This document shows, one piece after another, positions 9,913 to 20,590 of a DNA stretch of 64,000 bases; within the stretch, counting starts at the first letter, position 1; every line of letters begins with the position of its first letter. The position numbers and the translations under genes are program-made. Under the pieces are notes generated by a model. It had not been told where the DNA came from, ran no database searches, and saw only the letters and a program-made list of their open reading frames with translations. The stretch is from NCBI GenBank assembly GCA_032622095.1, contig CP136062.1, positions 51,911,349-51,975,348 of the forward strand. The letters are read 5' to 3'. The DNA is from Siphonodentalium dalli. Taxonomy: Eukaryota > Mollusca > Scaphopoda > Gadilida > Siphonodentaliidae.

Positions 9913-10480
9913 CTAGCAGATAGCCTGCCACTGGCGGGATTGGTCCCATGGCTTTGGTCGATCCATTATTTTTTTTCTTCTTCAAGGTAACCCCGTACAG
10001 GCACGCCGACAAAAGTATTCCCCGTCCTGGGTTGACCATACATAACAAATTTCACGTCGATGTCACCGCTGACGACCGAGATATCGCCCAAGGTCATTTG
10101 TGGGTACCCGTTTCAAGGTCAAGGTCACCTCAGGCGGACAAACTGACCCGACGAAATCTCCCCCGTCCCTCGGAAGCCCTAAGTAGGAAATTTCGTCTCG
10201 ATATCCCCAGTTTCCAAGACGGTCCATTGAGCCGTATTTATACTCGTGTATATAAACACTCTTTAACAACGACACCGCAGATACGAACGCTCTTTAATCA
10301 TTAACCCATCAATTCCAACGACGGTGTCAGGGTGAAGGAGTGCTCGGACGTTCTCAGAAGCGGTGCGATGACACTTCTCGTGGGTTTTTACCCTTAGATA
10401 GCAAGTTTGGGCTCAATCGGTCGAGCCGTTTTCGAGTCTATAAAGGACAAATATACGGAAGTATCAAAATATATAGTAGA
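9913..10480 (-). mobile_element. Helitron-like element H7
   Basis: CTAG at 9913-9916 is followed by a hairpin (CCTGCCACTGGCGGG region). The interior is AT- and GC-mixed with an overlapping double AAGGTCA motif near 10113-10127. The 5' end is at 10480 (TCTACTATATATTTTGATAC on the - strand). H8 begins at the very next base, so H7 and H8 form a head-to-tail pair. Non-coding. Confidence 0.7.
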
Positions 10481-11723
10481 CTAGCAGGTTAGCCCGCCAC
10501 TGGCGTGGTTGGTCAGAAACATGACATTTTTAAAATTATTTTGTTTTTATTTTTTAATATTAATTTAACCTCTTCGCTGCTATGACGTCCGTATCTATTA
10601 CGGACGTAAAAGTGCACGCCGTGTGCTATATGGTCCGTAGGTACTACGGACCTACTTCAGCACACTAGAAGTAGGCCATTATACATAACTGGAACTCAGA
10701 GATTAGTGCATCGGAACAACTGTATCTCGACGTTTCAAACAGTGTATGATGTTCCACGATTGTGAACAATAATAGCATTTCAGCTGAGTCACTTTTATGG
10801 TTCTTTTGACATTCCCAGCTATATTTTCCCATTGGAAAATGCCAATAACGTCACCAGCCCAGCACACGACGTCATAACGTCACTTAGCAGCGAAGAGGTT
10901 AATGTTTTTTAAATTTAATATATTTGTTTTCTGAATTTTTTAATATTTATTTAAAAAAAAAATCTTTTTTATAATTTAATTTTTAATTTTTTTTTTAATT
11001 TTAAATTGTTTGAATTAAATTGTTTGTTTCTGGCGGAAAAATTTACCCGATGAAATCCCCCCTTCCTAGGAACGACAGACAACGCATTCTTTGTTTTTCT
11101 TTTTTTTTAACCTGCCCGTACCCGTCCTAATGTCGTGAAATCTCTCTGCATAATATTTCGAGCGATAACATTGCATTGAATTGAAAACAAACACTTCCCG
11201 TCGTGAAATCTCCCTACGATAACATTGCATTGAATTGAAAACAAACGCTTCCCGTCGGGAAATCTCTCTGCATAATATTTCGAGTCTGCCGTACCCGTCC
11301 TAATGTCGTGAAATCTCTCTGCATAATATTTCGAGCGATAACATTGCATTGAATTGAAAACAAACGCTTCCCGTCATGAAATCTCTCTGCATAATATTTA
11401 GACCGACAGGCTACAATCAGACTCCCGTCATACAGATAAGTAGATAGTGAAAACGACGCTCTTTATATAGACACTGCGGAAAAAGAACGCTCTTTATATG
11501 TCAACGCTATTAACCCCGAAGTGCCGATTGCGGTGATTTTGATGATTGGGAAGGGAGAAACGGTGCTCTGAGCTTCTCCAAAACGCGACCACGGCGGTGT
11601 CCGTGGGATTTTACTTATATACAAAATTTGAGCACGATCCGTCAACGTGTTTTCGATTCTATGAAGTACACACACACACACACACACATATATATACGGA
11701 AGTCTCAAAATATATAATATAGA
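10481..11723 (-). mobile_element. Helitron-like element H8, interrupted by a piggyBac-type MITE
   Basis: CTAG at 10481-10484 and a GCCCGCCACTGGCG hairpin form the 3' end. The interior has A/T homopolymer stretches and several copies of a motif containing GAAATCTCTCTGCATAATATTT (11140-11400), the same as in H3. It then has GCTCTTTATA motifs, a CA microsatellite (11666-11688) and the 5' end at 11723. The MITE at 10569-10898 sits inside it. H9 follows without a gap. Confidence 0.7.
10569..10898. mobile_element. piggyBac-type MITE with TTAA target duplication
   Basis: 330 bp between two TTAA sites (10565-10568 and 10899-10902). The ends are inverted repeats CCTCTTCGCTGC...GCAGCGAAGAGG. TTAA duplication is the signature of piggyBac transposition. 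Palindromic bits near the left end (ATTACGGACGT, GTCCGTAGGTACTACGGAC) may be subterminal sites. No transposase frame. It interrupts Helitron H8. Confidence 0.85.
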
Positions 11724-12391
11724 CTAGCAGGTTAGCCCGCCACTGGCGGCATTCGTCCCATGGCTTTGTTCGAAAAAGCAATTGCAACAGGTTCCGAGAC
11801 ACTTGTGCTGCATTTGCACCAAATTTCGGCAATAGTCAGAAACATGACAATTTTAATTAAATTTTTTGTTTTTCAATGATTTTTTTTCTTTTTTTTCAAT
11901 GAGTTAATTGTGCCTTTTTAATTTTTTAATTGAATTTTTTGTTTTTAAATTTTACCCGATTTTTTTTTGTTTTTCAATGAACCCGTCCATGACACTTCCC
12001 GTATTTAGCAAGTTTGAGCTCAATCGGTTCGAGTCTATAAAGGACACACACATATATATGACACTTCCCGTAGGTAGCAAGTTTGAGCTCAATCGGCATT
12101 CCCTGGAATTTCCCAGTCAATATTTAGCAAATTTGAGCTCAATCGGTTCGAGTCTATAAAGGACACACTCATATATATGACACTTCCCGTAGGTAGCAAG
12201 TTTGAGCTCAATCGGCATTCCCTGGAATTTCCCAGTCACCAACGCGGCGTAATTTTGGTACATATATAGAGACCAATTGTCCATCGGCTGTCATGTATAG
12301 TAAAGATGTCTTATAAGCCGACATTGTCGTGGGGATTCCCGTTCCTACACGCGTTTTTGATTCTATGAAGTACCCACATATATACACACAT

Positions 12392-12424
<33 letters not shown>
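11724..12424 (-). mobile_element. Helitron-like element H9 (5' end eroded)
   Basis: The 3' end is CTAG at 11724-11727 with a GCCCGCCACTGGCGG hairpin. The core contains tandem repeats of about 122 bp (landmark GGCATTCCCTGGAATTTCCC at 12093 and 12216, preceded by TTTGAGCTCAATCGG). The usual TATATATTTTGAGAC head is missing. The element instead fades into CA and (AT)n microsatellite at 12376-12424. Confidence 0.65.
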
Positions 12425-13142
12425 CTAGAAGGTGACCCGACTTCGTCCGGGCTATTCAAAAACCAAATTTCAAGTCGATTGCTCCACCCGTTTCCGAGAT
12501 CTGGTCTGCGCATGCGCGAAGCTGGCGTCGCACGGGCTCGGCGACCCGATAAAATTCGTATCCGGGGCAAGATACATTCACATACCAAATTTCAAGTCGA
12601 TAGCTCCACCCGTTTCCGAGATATATAGCCCAATGTCATTTGCGGATACCTCGGCCGGTGATGAGTTAACGCGACATCGGCCGGTTAAGAGTTAACGCGA
12701 TCACGTCACGATATGTTGATGGCGTAATATATTTACGCAATGATTTTCGATGAGCGAAGCATGGTCCTGCGTTCTTCCCGATAATTAAGGTAGAAACTTT
12801 AAACGTACACAGGCGTGTGATACATCATTGGAAAGATGAAGCGCCACAGATTCTAACCGTGCAAATTATATGACTGGCAATTTATTATTCGCGCTATATC
12901 GAATCGATTTGTGAGCACCGAACTGAAATATATTAGCGCAAAACGGCGTAAAAACAGATTTGACCTCGGCACGTGAAACGTTGACCTCGGATCTGAAAAT
13001 CAATAGGCCTATGTTACTCCTGACCCGAAAATACCCCCACATACCAAGTTTCATCGAAATCGGCTGGGCCATTTTCGAGTCCATCGATTACACACACAGA
13101 CACACACACACACACACACACAGATCTTTCAAAATATAGAAT

Positions 13143-13145
<3 letters not shown>
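12425..13145 (-). mobile_element. Helitron-like element H10 with foreign middle
   Basis: CTAG at 12425-12428 is followed by a CCCGACTTCGTCCGGGC hairpin and one to two 122-bp cores up to ~12620. Core similarity stops there and resumes near 13020 (CCCACATACCAAGTTTCATCG). A CA microsatellite lies at 13089-13121, and the 5' end is at 13145. The ~400-bp middle is unrelated to other Helitrons here and contains two copies of TCGGCCGGT..GAGTTAACGCGA (about 12650 and 12677). It may be an inserted fragment of another element. Confidence 0.6.

Positions 13146-13176
<31 letters not shown>
13146..13176. repeat. (AT)n microsatellite at the right edge of block Y copy 1
   Basis: Pure TA/AT alternation. It marks the right breakpoint of the duplicated block. 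The same kind of tract lies at the matching edge of copy 2 and at the left edge of block X. Confidence 0.95.
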
Positions 13177-13179
<3 letters not shown>

Positions 13180-13189
13180 CGCGGAAGCC

Positions 13190-13461
13190 ACATTAGGGAG
13201 ACATTTGTGTGTAAATAACCCACATTAGGGCGACTTTTACATTAGGGCGACTTTTTGTGTGTCCCCCTAATGTTTAGCGTGTTTTTTAAGTGAATTTAAC
13301 ATGCAAATTTATATATTTTTCGTGTCATGTGTGATCTCTGTGACGCTATTATTCACCAACTGTCGATAGTTTTTGCGCGGAATGAATATTTTAATAGATA
13401 TATGCAATTAAATTATCGGTAGTGTATATCTGACAGTGTTACAGACCGACATTAGGGGGAC
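13190..13461. repeat. Cluster of ACATTAGGGVGAC motifs, possible short inverted-repeat element
   Basis: The 13-mer ACATTAGGG(A/C/G)GAC occurs on the + strand at 13190-13202, 13222-13234, 13239-13251 and 13449-13461, and inverted at 13261-13273. The last inverted/direct pair (13261-13273 and 13449-13461) could be the terminal repeats of a ~200-bp element. The same motif occurs in the satellite flank and at 52671-52780. No known family was recognised. Confidence 0.6.
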
Positions 13462-13882
13462 CTGGTTTTATTGTGATAAATACTGTTAATTTGGGAATAT
13501 GTTTGCATGACGAAGACTGATTATGGGTTATATCTTATAATTAAAACCGCTTACTCAATATCAACTTTTAAAATTCAAAATCCTGAGATATATTTCGATT
13601 TACGTATTTTGCGGTGATATTTTCTACGACACAGGAGATATAGAATTACATCTGAATAAACCATGCATTAAGTAGACAACCACATTGGTCAGTTACTAAT
13701 GAGGTTTGATATATGGGTAATTTGGCCCGGAAAATATTATTAGATAGGTCCCATTGACATTAGATGTCCTAAAGGGACAATAACAACGCATTTAACTAAC
13801 TAATTGATTATAGACCAAAAATGGTTGCAATCTGGTCGGTGTAAGTTTAAACACGGGGATGACCCATATAGTGTGGTATAGA
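13462..13882. other. Unassigned non-coding sequence
   Basis: About 420 bp of AT-rich sequence. No gene or element was recognised. Confidence 0.4.
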
Positions 13883-14850
13883 TGCCGTTGACCTCAGACG
13901 CCTTTAAGGGTCAAATTTGAGCAATAAAGAGCGTTCTTTATAAGTTTAAAGTATTTGTAGGAAAATTGGTACAAATGAACCACCCAACTTGATGAATGTC
14001 ACGCGATAGGCATCTTCGACCCAAGATGACTTACATGGGTATATAATCAATAAAGAGAGTTTATCATCATTCCAGAAGATATGTGAGAAAATTGGTGACA
14101 AAAGTCGAATGACGCAGGGCATGTCAAGGGAATGGGTTTGTTGACCTCAAATTATTTAAAGATGCACTAATAATAAGAAATTAAAAGATAAATGTAACTT
14201 TATCCGGATGCCGCTGATCTCAGACGATTTTAATGGACAAATGTGAGCAATAAAGAGCGTTAGTTATAGGCTCAAAGTATAATTTGGGATAACTGGTACA
14301 GATGAATCACCCGACCAGGTGGTTGTCACGCGATAGGCGTATTTTACCTCAGATGACTTACATGGTCATATAATCAATAAAGAGCGTTTATTTTCATTCC
14401 TGAAGATGAGTGGGGGAAATTTGTGACAAAACTGGAATGACGCAGGGCGTGTCAAAGGATTGGGTGTGTTGACCTCACACGATTTAAAGATGCACTAATA
14501 ATTAGCAATTAAAAGAAAAAAAATAACTCTATCCGGATGACGTTGATCTCAGACGACTTTAATGGGCAAATGCGACCAATGAAGGCATTCGCTATAGGCT
14601 CAAAGTATATGAAGAAAAATTGTTACAGATGAATCACCCGACCAGGTGATTTCACGTGATAGGCGTCTTTGACCTCAGATGATTTCATTGATATACAATC
14701 ATTAAAGAGCGTTTATTATTATTTCATGAAGATATGTGGAGAAATTGATGCAAAAAAGTGACATGACGCAGGGAATGTCACGGGATTGTTTACCTACATG
14801 TATAATGGTTTTGAAGAGGCACTAATAATCAGCAATTAAGAGATAGTTTA
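13883..14850. repeat. Diverged tandem repeat, ~327-bp period, about three copies
   Basis: The landmark GTTGACCTCAGACG (or GATCTCAGACG) recurs at about 13888, 14215 and 14542. Within each unit a second phrase, CACGCGATAGGCGTCTT, is followed by CAATAAAGAGCGTTTAT and later ATGACGCAGGGCATGTCA. Each unit therefore carries two TAAAGAGCG motifs. Copies differ at many sites, so this array is old. It does not encode protein. Confidence 0.7.
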
Positions 14851-17099
14851 ACTTTGGCTTCGAACAGCTGGGTTCTGTTAAATTACAAGTACCGGGGAGG
14901 GCTAAATTTGCATTCGTTATGGTGATTGATACATGACGGTACACATGCGTGGTGGGCTACATACTGTGAGCGTATCCATCAAATCAGTCATGAATGGGGT
15001 CGACCGATGACACGTCATAGACGGTTACGCATTCCAAAAAACGCTTAGCCTACATTTCGGCTAGATTAGTTAAAACTTCAATGACTGTTCACTATAGCAA
15101 ATCAAGATGATTGGGAGAGGGGTATTGTTAGAATGGATGCGCCACGGTATATTCTAGAAGTCAAGATGTGTCAACCACAGTATACAAGGCCCGTGGTGTT
15201 TTCAAAACCACGCGTGGCCAACATTTTAACACGGAAAAAACACGGAAAAATCGCACGTGGTCTTAGCGTCAATGAATACAGAATTGTCAGATAAAATCTT
15301 TTATAATAAAAAACAATTTCATATATTGAATTATATATATATATATCATATTTGTTTATCTGTGTCTATGGCCTTTATATCCATGTCATGTTTTGTTGTC
15401 GCATTTTATTTTAGTTGGCATTACTATTTTCTTGTGTTTGTTCATATTACATGTACGCAAATGGTTTCGGTAGTTTGTGCGGCGATATCGTGTTCTAACA
15501 AATGGCTGAAAAATTGGATATAACATTACAAAGATTCATAAGTTAAAGACATATTATGCACTTGTTCGGACGCGTGAAACTGATTAGTTAGTATGCATGC
15601 GCTATGCCATGAGGGGATGTATGAATTCTACTAACATTGCCGAAAATCTCAAACAAATCGACCGTACCACTTCATAGAAAACATCGTCTGAACTACTATA
15701 TTATACGCTCAATTGTAAATATTTACTTCCCGATTCGGGACGCATCTATCGGCGGTAAATTAACACAAATGATTTCGCCATCGGGGGGTCACTGTATTTA
15801 ATGCATATATATAAGAATTGCGGTGTGTTCTGTCAATTTGGATATAATATTTGTAAAAATAACTACTTTCAGCAAGATATTCTCCATTTCTATTTCATCA
15901 CCCTACCGGAGTGTTTCAGATCACTTTAAAATATCGAATTTAATGTCCAAAACGTAACTAAAGTTTTAAATTTAAATTAATTTGTTTTGAAAACTGGGAT
16001 CAAAATTTATATAAATAAAATTTAGTTTTTCCAAATTTAATTTAAAATGCTCATTTTCAACAATTAATAATATTTTCAAGAATTGTTAGTATCAAAGTAA
16101 TTTCATATATATGCACATATGCATATTTTATAGCACACACAATATAACATATTTTTATGAGTAATCGCGGTATATTGGTATCTTTACTTTCTTTGGGCCA
16201 ATTTTTACAATCGACGGGTTGAATTTCGATAAAATTTCCGTTAAATAAAATGATGCTGCCAATCGCACAAAGGAATCACCACGAGAATACCACGCAGCCA
16301 AGAACGATTATCGACGATTAACACGCATTAAGTAAAGTAATTGCCATGAAAATATAGCAGATAGACTGGGTTCGACTACAGAATGGTAACTGTAGCAGTC
16401 GTGGCCAGTCCCAAATATGTAAGTAGAATGACTGCTATCTTCTGAGAAGAACCCATCGTACATGTATATCCCTGGAATTTTCTTCCTAATGTATGGACAA
16501 ATTAATGCCATATCCGGTATCGGTATCTCTTTGATTTCACCTCATCACGCAAGAGGTAATAAATCAGCCAGTGCACAGATGCCACGAACTTGTCGATGCG
16601 GCCTCGTTTGTTGTAACTCGATATAAGGTTATCAATTAGCCTGATAGAAATTTATCCTGTGTGTGTTCCAATATTGATGTCCAGCTTTATATGTATGAAT
16701 AGTTTCGTAAATTCCAATCTAAAATGCAATTGTACTTGAATTGTGCCAATAGAGACCGATGGTGCTTGTATTTAAACAATTATTGTGTAGTTTTGTGTAC
16801 GGAAGTACACCAGAGCCGGTAGTAAGATTATATATATGATTGTACTGATTTGTGTAACCAGTCAGATTTGGCTCCCATTACTCCCAAGTGTCAGAAGCTG
16901 TTAATGAATAAAATTATCTTGGAATTCAGTTTAGTAATACTGGTAAATTCATACATGGTTCACAGCATGAGACGTTTCCGTTGCGCGCGAAGCCACCTCG
17001 CGCGATTTAAATGGGACGGACTGGCCTCATTTCGGTTTAGGGAAGAGTTTAACACACCAGATGGTCTGGGCAATTTGCGAAAAATACTTGAAGATTAAG
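14851..17099. other. Unassigned non-coding sequence
   Basis: About 2.2 kb without a convincing gene. It includes a short CACG-rich stretch (15190-15260), a TA run at 15332-15345 and AT-rich sequence at 15940-16170. The longest reading frame (15257-15523, 88 codons) is a string of hydrophobic residues with no family resemblance and no exon context. I regard it as chance. Confidence 0.5.
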
Positions 17100-17664
17100 A
17101 AAGCTCCTCAAAAGTGCGGGTCCGTGAAGTTGGATCGAAGTTCGAAGTTCGAAATTCGGTGGAGATTCGCGTGAAGTTAGATTGAAGTTCGAAATTCGGT
17201 GGAGATTCGACCCCCACTTTTGTTTGCCTCAAATGCATTGTTGTGTTCCAATTCGTGTTACCCTGCTCGAATTTTGGGTCAAAAGTTATTTTTTTCACTT
17301 TTTCTGAGATACTGCTGGACTTGGAAAATTTAGCCACGGCGCTGGAATTTCGCCTTCAATATCAAGGCGCCGAAGGGAAGTGGCATTGTTTATGGCTGGA
17401 TTGAGCTGAAATTTGGTATGTTTGATACTTTCCATAAGAGAATCAAGCAAACTAACGCTCAGCTTCGAGAATTTACTCGATCTATAGGTTTGAATTTCAA
17501 TCTGGGCGAATTTCGATCTGGATTGAAGTTCGAAATTCAGATTGAAATTCGACCCCCACTTTTGTTTGCCTTAAATGCATTGTTGTGTTCCAATTCGTGC
17601 TCCCCTGCTCGAATTTTGGGTCAAAAGTTATTTTTTTTCACTTTTTCTGAGATACTGATGGACT

Positions 17665-19200
17665 CAGGGGGGGGGGGGTCGGAAAAAATTTCCAGGCACG
17701 TATGATCATTTTAATTTTTTCGGGCCTCGGGGGACCCACCCACCCAATTTCTTCCGTTTCCGGCCTTTTTTTCCAGGCAATTTTGGACACCCACCCTTTT
17801 TTTTCCGTTTCAGGAATTTTTTTCCGGTCAGTTTTGGATACCCACCCCCCTAAATTTGAGAAAATTATCAACTGAGCAACCAAATAGCTGATTATCCTGC
17901 ATTATCATAATTTATTGCGCGATATTTGAATAGAACAGTGCATAATGAGATAACGATACTATTTGAATTTATCATATAAGTGTCATTAATCAAGAAATGT
18001 GTCAACATAATCACATTTCTGGGGATATATAGGCAGAGTGCCAAAGTTTTTATTAACATTCATTTTCATAATATATAGTCACATGATCTAGTCACATAAT
18101 CACATTTGAGTATTCTACAGAATACATGGTACCGGTACAACAAATTTCAGATTATTTGATATTTTGATATTTGCTATGTGATATACAGTAATGCCCTAAT
18201 TAATTGACTCCATAACCACAGCAAAATAATGGGTAATTTTTCAGGATTTAGTTGGAAATATGGCTTGTTGTCATTCATCGGAAAGCTCTCCCCTGAAAAA
18301 ATTACCCATTATTCTGCTGTGGTTATGGAAACGTTTAATTAGTTCATTACTGTATTGCTGGAACCAAATTGTTTATCAAAACATGTGGAAATACAACTGT
18401 TCATCCCAGTTTATCCCAGTTTGAAGAATAATGCTAATACCAAACACAACCATGATATACCCGCGTGACTCTTCTTGGTGCATCTCAGAAACCAGAACTG
18501 AGGAAACATGTTATAGCGTGTAATGGCAGGCTGGTAGCCACTGCTTGAAGTAATAGGCTTCGTAATAATTGGGAATAATATGGATGGATAGCCCAATCTC
18601 ACTTCTTTTTTGCTCACGATATCAGTGACGATAAAATCTTTGTTACTGTGATCAACATTACAAGCTGATCCACATTAACTTGGAAAACAATTTGAAATTG
18701 TTCAAGCTGGCCCGGCTGGCCTTCAATTTATTTGTTAAGATTTTATGTTTTATGTTGTCAAAAGTCTATTTTATTCCATTATTTATTATATCTTTATTTC
18801 CATGTCTCATATGGTCAAATGTGCTTTCATTTTATTGCTTATTTTCAGCTGAGTTCTGCATAGTTATTCTTATTTTGTTGTATCAGTAGATGGAATCCTG
18901 ATTAAATTTAATTTTCCAATTGCGCAGTTTCTAGTTCTATCAAGTTGAATTTGGGTTATTGTTGGCCATTGTGCAACTGATCCAACTTTTGATAACCTCT
19001 ATATGTAGTATAGCATTACTATTAACTATATATGACCTGTTTCTGTTCAAAACACATCAAAATAAGACTCAATAGCAGGAATGGAAAACAAATTTGGCAC
19101 ATGGAAAAAAACTGCTTTTTTGACCCGAGAGACACCCACCCACCACCCCATCATACGTGCCTGGAATTGTTTTTCGACCCCCCCCCCCCCCCCCCCCCTG
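17665..19200. mobile_element. hAT-like non-autonomous element, 1.5 kb, poly-G/poly-C ends
   Basis: Left end CAGGGGG..TCGGAAAAAATTTCC, then CAGGCACGTATGAT. The right end is the inverted counterpart (ATCATACGTGCCTGG..TTTTTCGACCCCC..CCTG). The unbroken site is visible in the neighbouring repeat copies (ACTGCTGGACTTGG), so the target duplication is CTGGACT to TGCTGGACT, 7-9 bp depending on where the end is drawn, with one base changed on the left. CAG..CTG ends and ~8 bp fit the hAT superfamily. No transposase frame is present. A second MITE is nested at 18186-18352. Confidence 0.7.
18186..18352. mobile_element. TA-flanked palindromic MITE (pogo/Tc1-mariner-like)
   Basis: 167 bp with ~60-bp inverted ends. 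It begins CAGTAATGCCCTAATTAA and ends TTAATTAGTTCATTACTG, with ATAACCACAGCA..AATAATGGGTAATTTTTCAGG mirrored on the right arm. TA flanks it on both sides (18184-18185 and 18353-18354), the target duplication of the Tc1/mariner group. CAGT-type ends suggest the pogo/Tigger branch. It lies inside the hAT-like element. Confidence 0.75.
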
Positions 19201-19773
19201 CTGGACTTGGAAAATTTAGCCTTCAATATTAAGGTGCCGAAGGGAAGTGGCATTGTTTATGGCTGGATTGAGCTGAAATTTGGTATGTTTGATACTTTCC
19301 ATAAGAGAATCAAGCAAACTAACGCTCAGCTTCGAGAAATTACTCGATCTATAGGTTTGAATTTCAATCTGAATTTCAATCTGGGCGAATTTCGATCTGG
19401 ATTGAAGTTCGAAATTCAGATTGAAATTCGACCCCCACTTTTTTTTGTCTCAAATGCATTGTTGTGTTCCAATTCGTGCTCCCCTGCTCGAATTTTGTGT
19501 CAAAAGTGATTTTTTTCACTTTTTCTGAGATACTGCTGGACTTGGAAAATTTAGCCACGACGCTGGACTTAGAAAATTTGGCCTTCAATATTAAGGTGCC
19601 GAAGGGAAGTGGCATTGTTTATGGCTGGATTGAGCTGAAATTTGGCATGTTTGATACTTTCCATAAGAGAATCAAGCAAACTAACGCTCAGCTTCGAGAA
19701 ACTACTCGATCTATAGGTTTGAATTTCAATCTGAATTTCGAACTTCAATCCAGATCGAAATTCGCCCAGATTA

Positions 19774-20270
19774 CAACCAGTCCACGAACCCACGCAAGAC
19801 AAAGTTGCATGAAAAGAATCAGGTTCACAAACACTCATGACTTACTGTGTTATTTTATTGTAGCACGATTGTGGGCTACCTGTATTTTATTATAAAAGTA
19901 ATATATAAATAAAATCACATAGCTAATTTTCTGTTCAAAACAACTAAACAGAGCTTGTATATTCAAACTCGATATACTGTATTTCAATATTGCAAATAGC
20001 AACTGACTGCTTCGACAATGAGTGTTTTTGTATGGCATTTTATTTACTATTATATTAAAGTAACTTATACAATAGTATTTTCTCAACATCATTACAATTT
20101 AATACAGCATGAAATAAGCCACATACGTACTGAGGACACAATGCCCCTTTAAATAATATACATATCCCCTTTAAATTTGATTCATTTAGGGCATTGCCTT
20201 TCTAGAAAGTAGGACAGAATTTATAGATGATCCTGGACAAGCGATAAGGGTCTTCTTGGTAACAAAATAT
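19774..20270. other. Unassigned non-coding sequence
   Basis: AT-rich, with no gene or repeat recognised. Confidence 0.4.
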
Positions 20271-20590
20271 GACTGGAAAAATCATACATCAAATTTGGTT
20301 CCGATCAAATAACCAAAACTTGAGTTATCCAGAAACCTCAAATTTGGAAAATCCTTACTCTAAAATGGGCCAGAACTCAGTAAAATTTATTCGAAACAAA
20401 CCCTTAGTATAGACCTGTATTTGGCACTAAACAGCTAACATACACATTTCCTTCAGACCAAACAGCCCAATTTAAATTTATCGAGAAATCTCAAATTTGG
20501 AAAATTCAAAGTAAAAAGGGTCATAACTTAGTAAAAAATGATTCGGACCGAACCCATTTTCGAACTTGAATTGTATTTACGCACTGAACA
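20271..20590. repeat. Two diverged direct repeats of ~165 bp
   Basis: CTCAAATTTGGAAAAT occurs at about 20337 and 20502. In each case it is followed by a similar phrase (GGGCCAGAACTCAGTAAAAT and GGGTCATAACTTAGTAAAAA) and then by a TTCGAA/TTCGGA-type segment and GCACT. An old tandem duplication of unknown origin. Confidence 0.5.

Larger units (their letters stand above)
5168..13145 (+). repeat. Block Y, copy 1 (8-kb segment duplicated at 54638-62632)
   Basis: From 5168 to 13145 the sequence matches 54638-62632 base for base except for scattered differences. Examples are C/T at 8245/57715, A/G at 10216/59692, a 6-bp insertion near 58302 and length changes in A/T and CA/TA tracts. The offset moves only from 49470 to about 49487 over 8 kb. 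The left break lies inside Helitron H5, which is complete here but cut in the other copy. The right break lies in an (AT)n tract. Copy 1 therefore looks like the original arrangement. An assembly artefact cannot be excluded from sequence alone. Confidence 0.9.
17100..19773. repeat. ~340-bp tandem repeat array split by a hAT-like element
   Basis: Copies share the phrases TGAGATACTGCTGGACTTGG, GGGAAGTGGCATTGTTTATG, GCTCAGCTTCGAGAA and TCCAATTCGTG. A partial copy lies at 17100-17312, copy A at 17313-17664, copy B at 19201-19535 and partial copy C at 19536-19773. The 17665-19200 insertion separates A from B. Each copy contains a 47-bp near-palindrome (A 17498-17544, B 19377-19423) that is inverted in C (19727-19773). 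Some frames stay open through the repeat for up to ~140 codons, but they resemble no protein and shift between copies. Confidence 0.75.

Noticed and set aside
13190-13461. Telomeric TTAGGG repeats
   Set aside because: TTAGGG occurs only once within each longer 13-mer and never in tandem.
15257-15523. 88-codon hydrophobic frame
   Set aside because: AT-rich chance frame without signal or domain features and no exon context.
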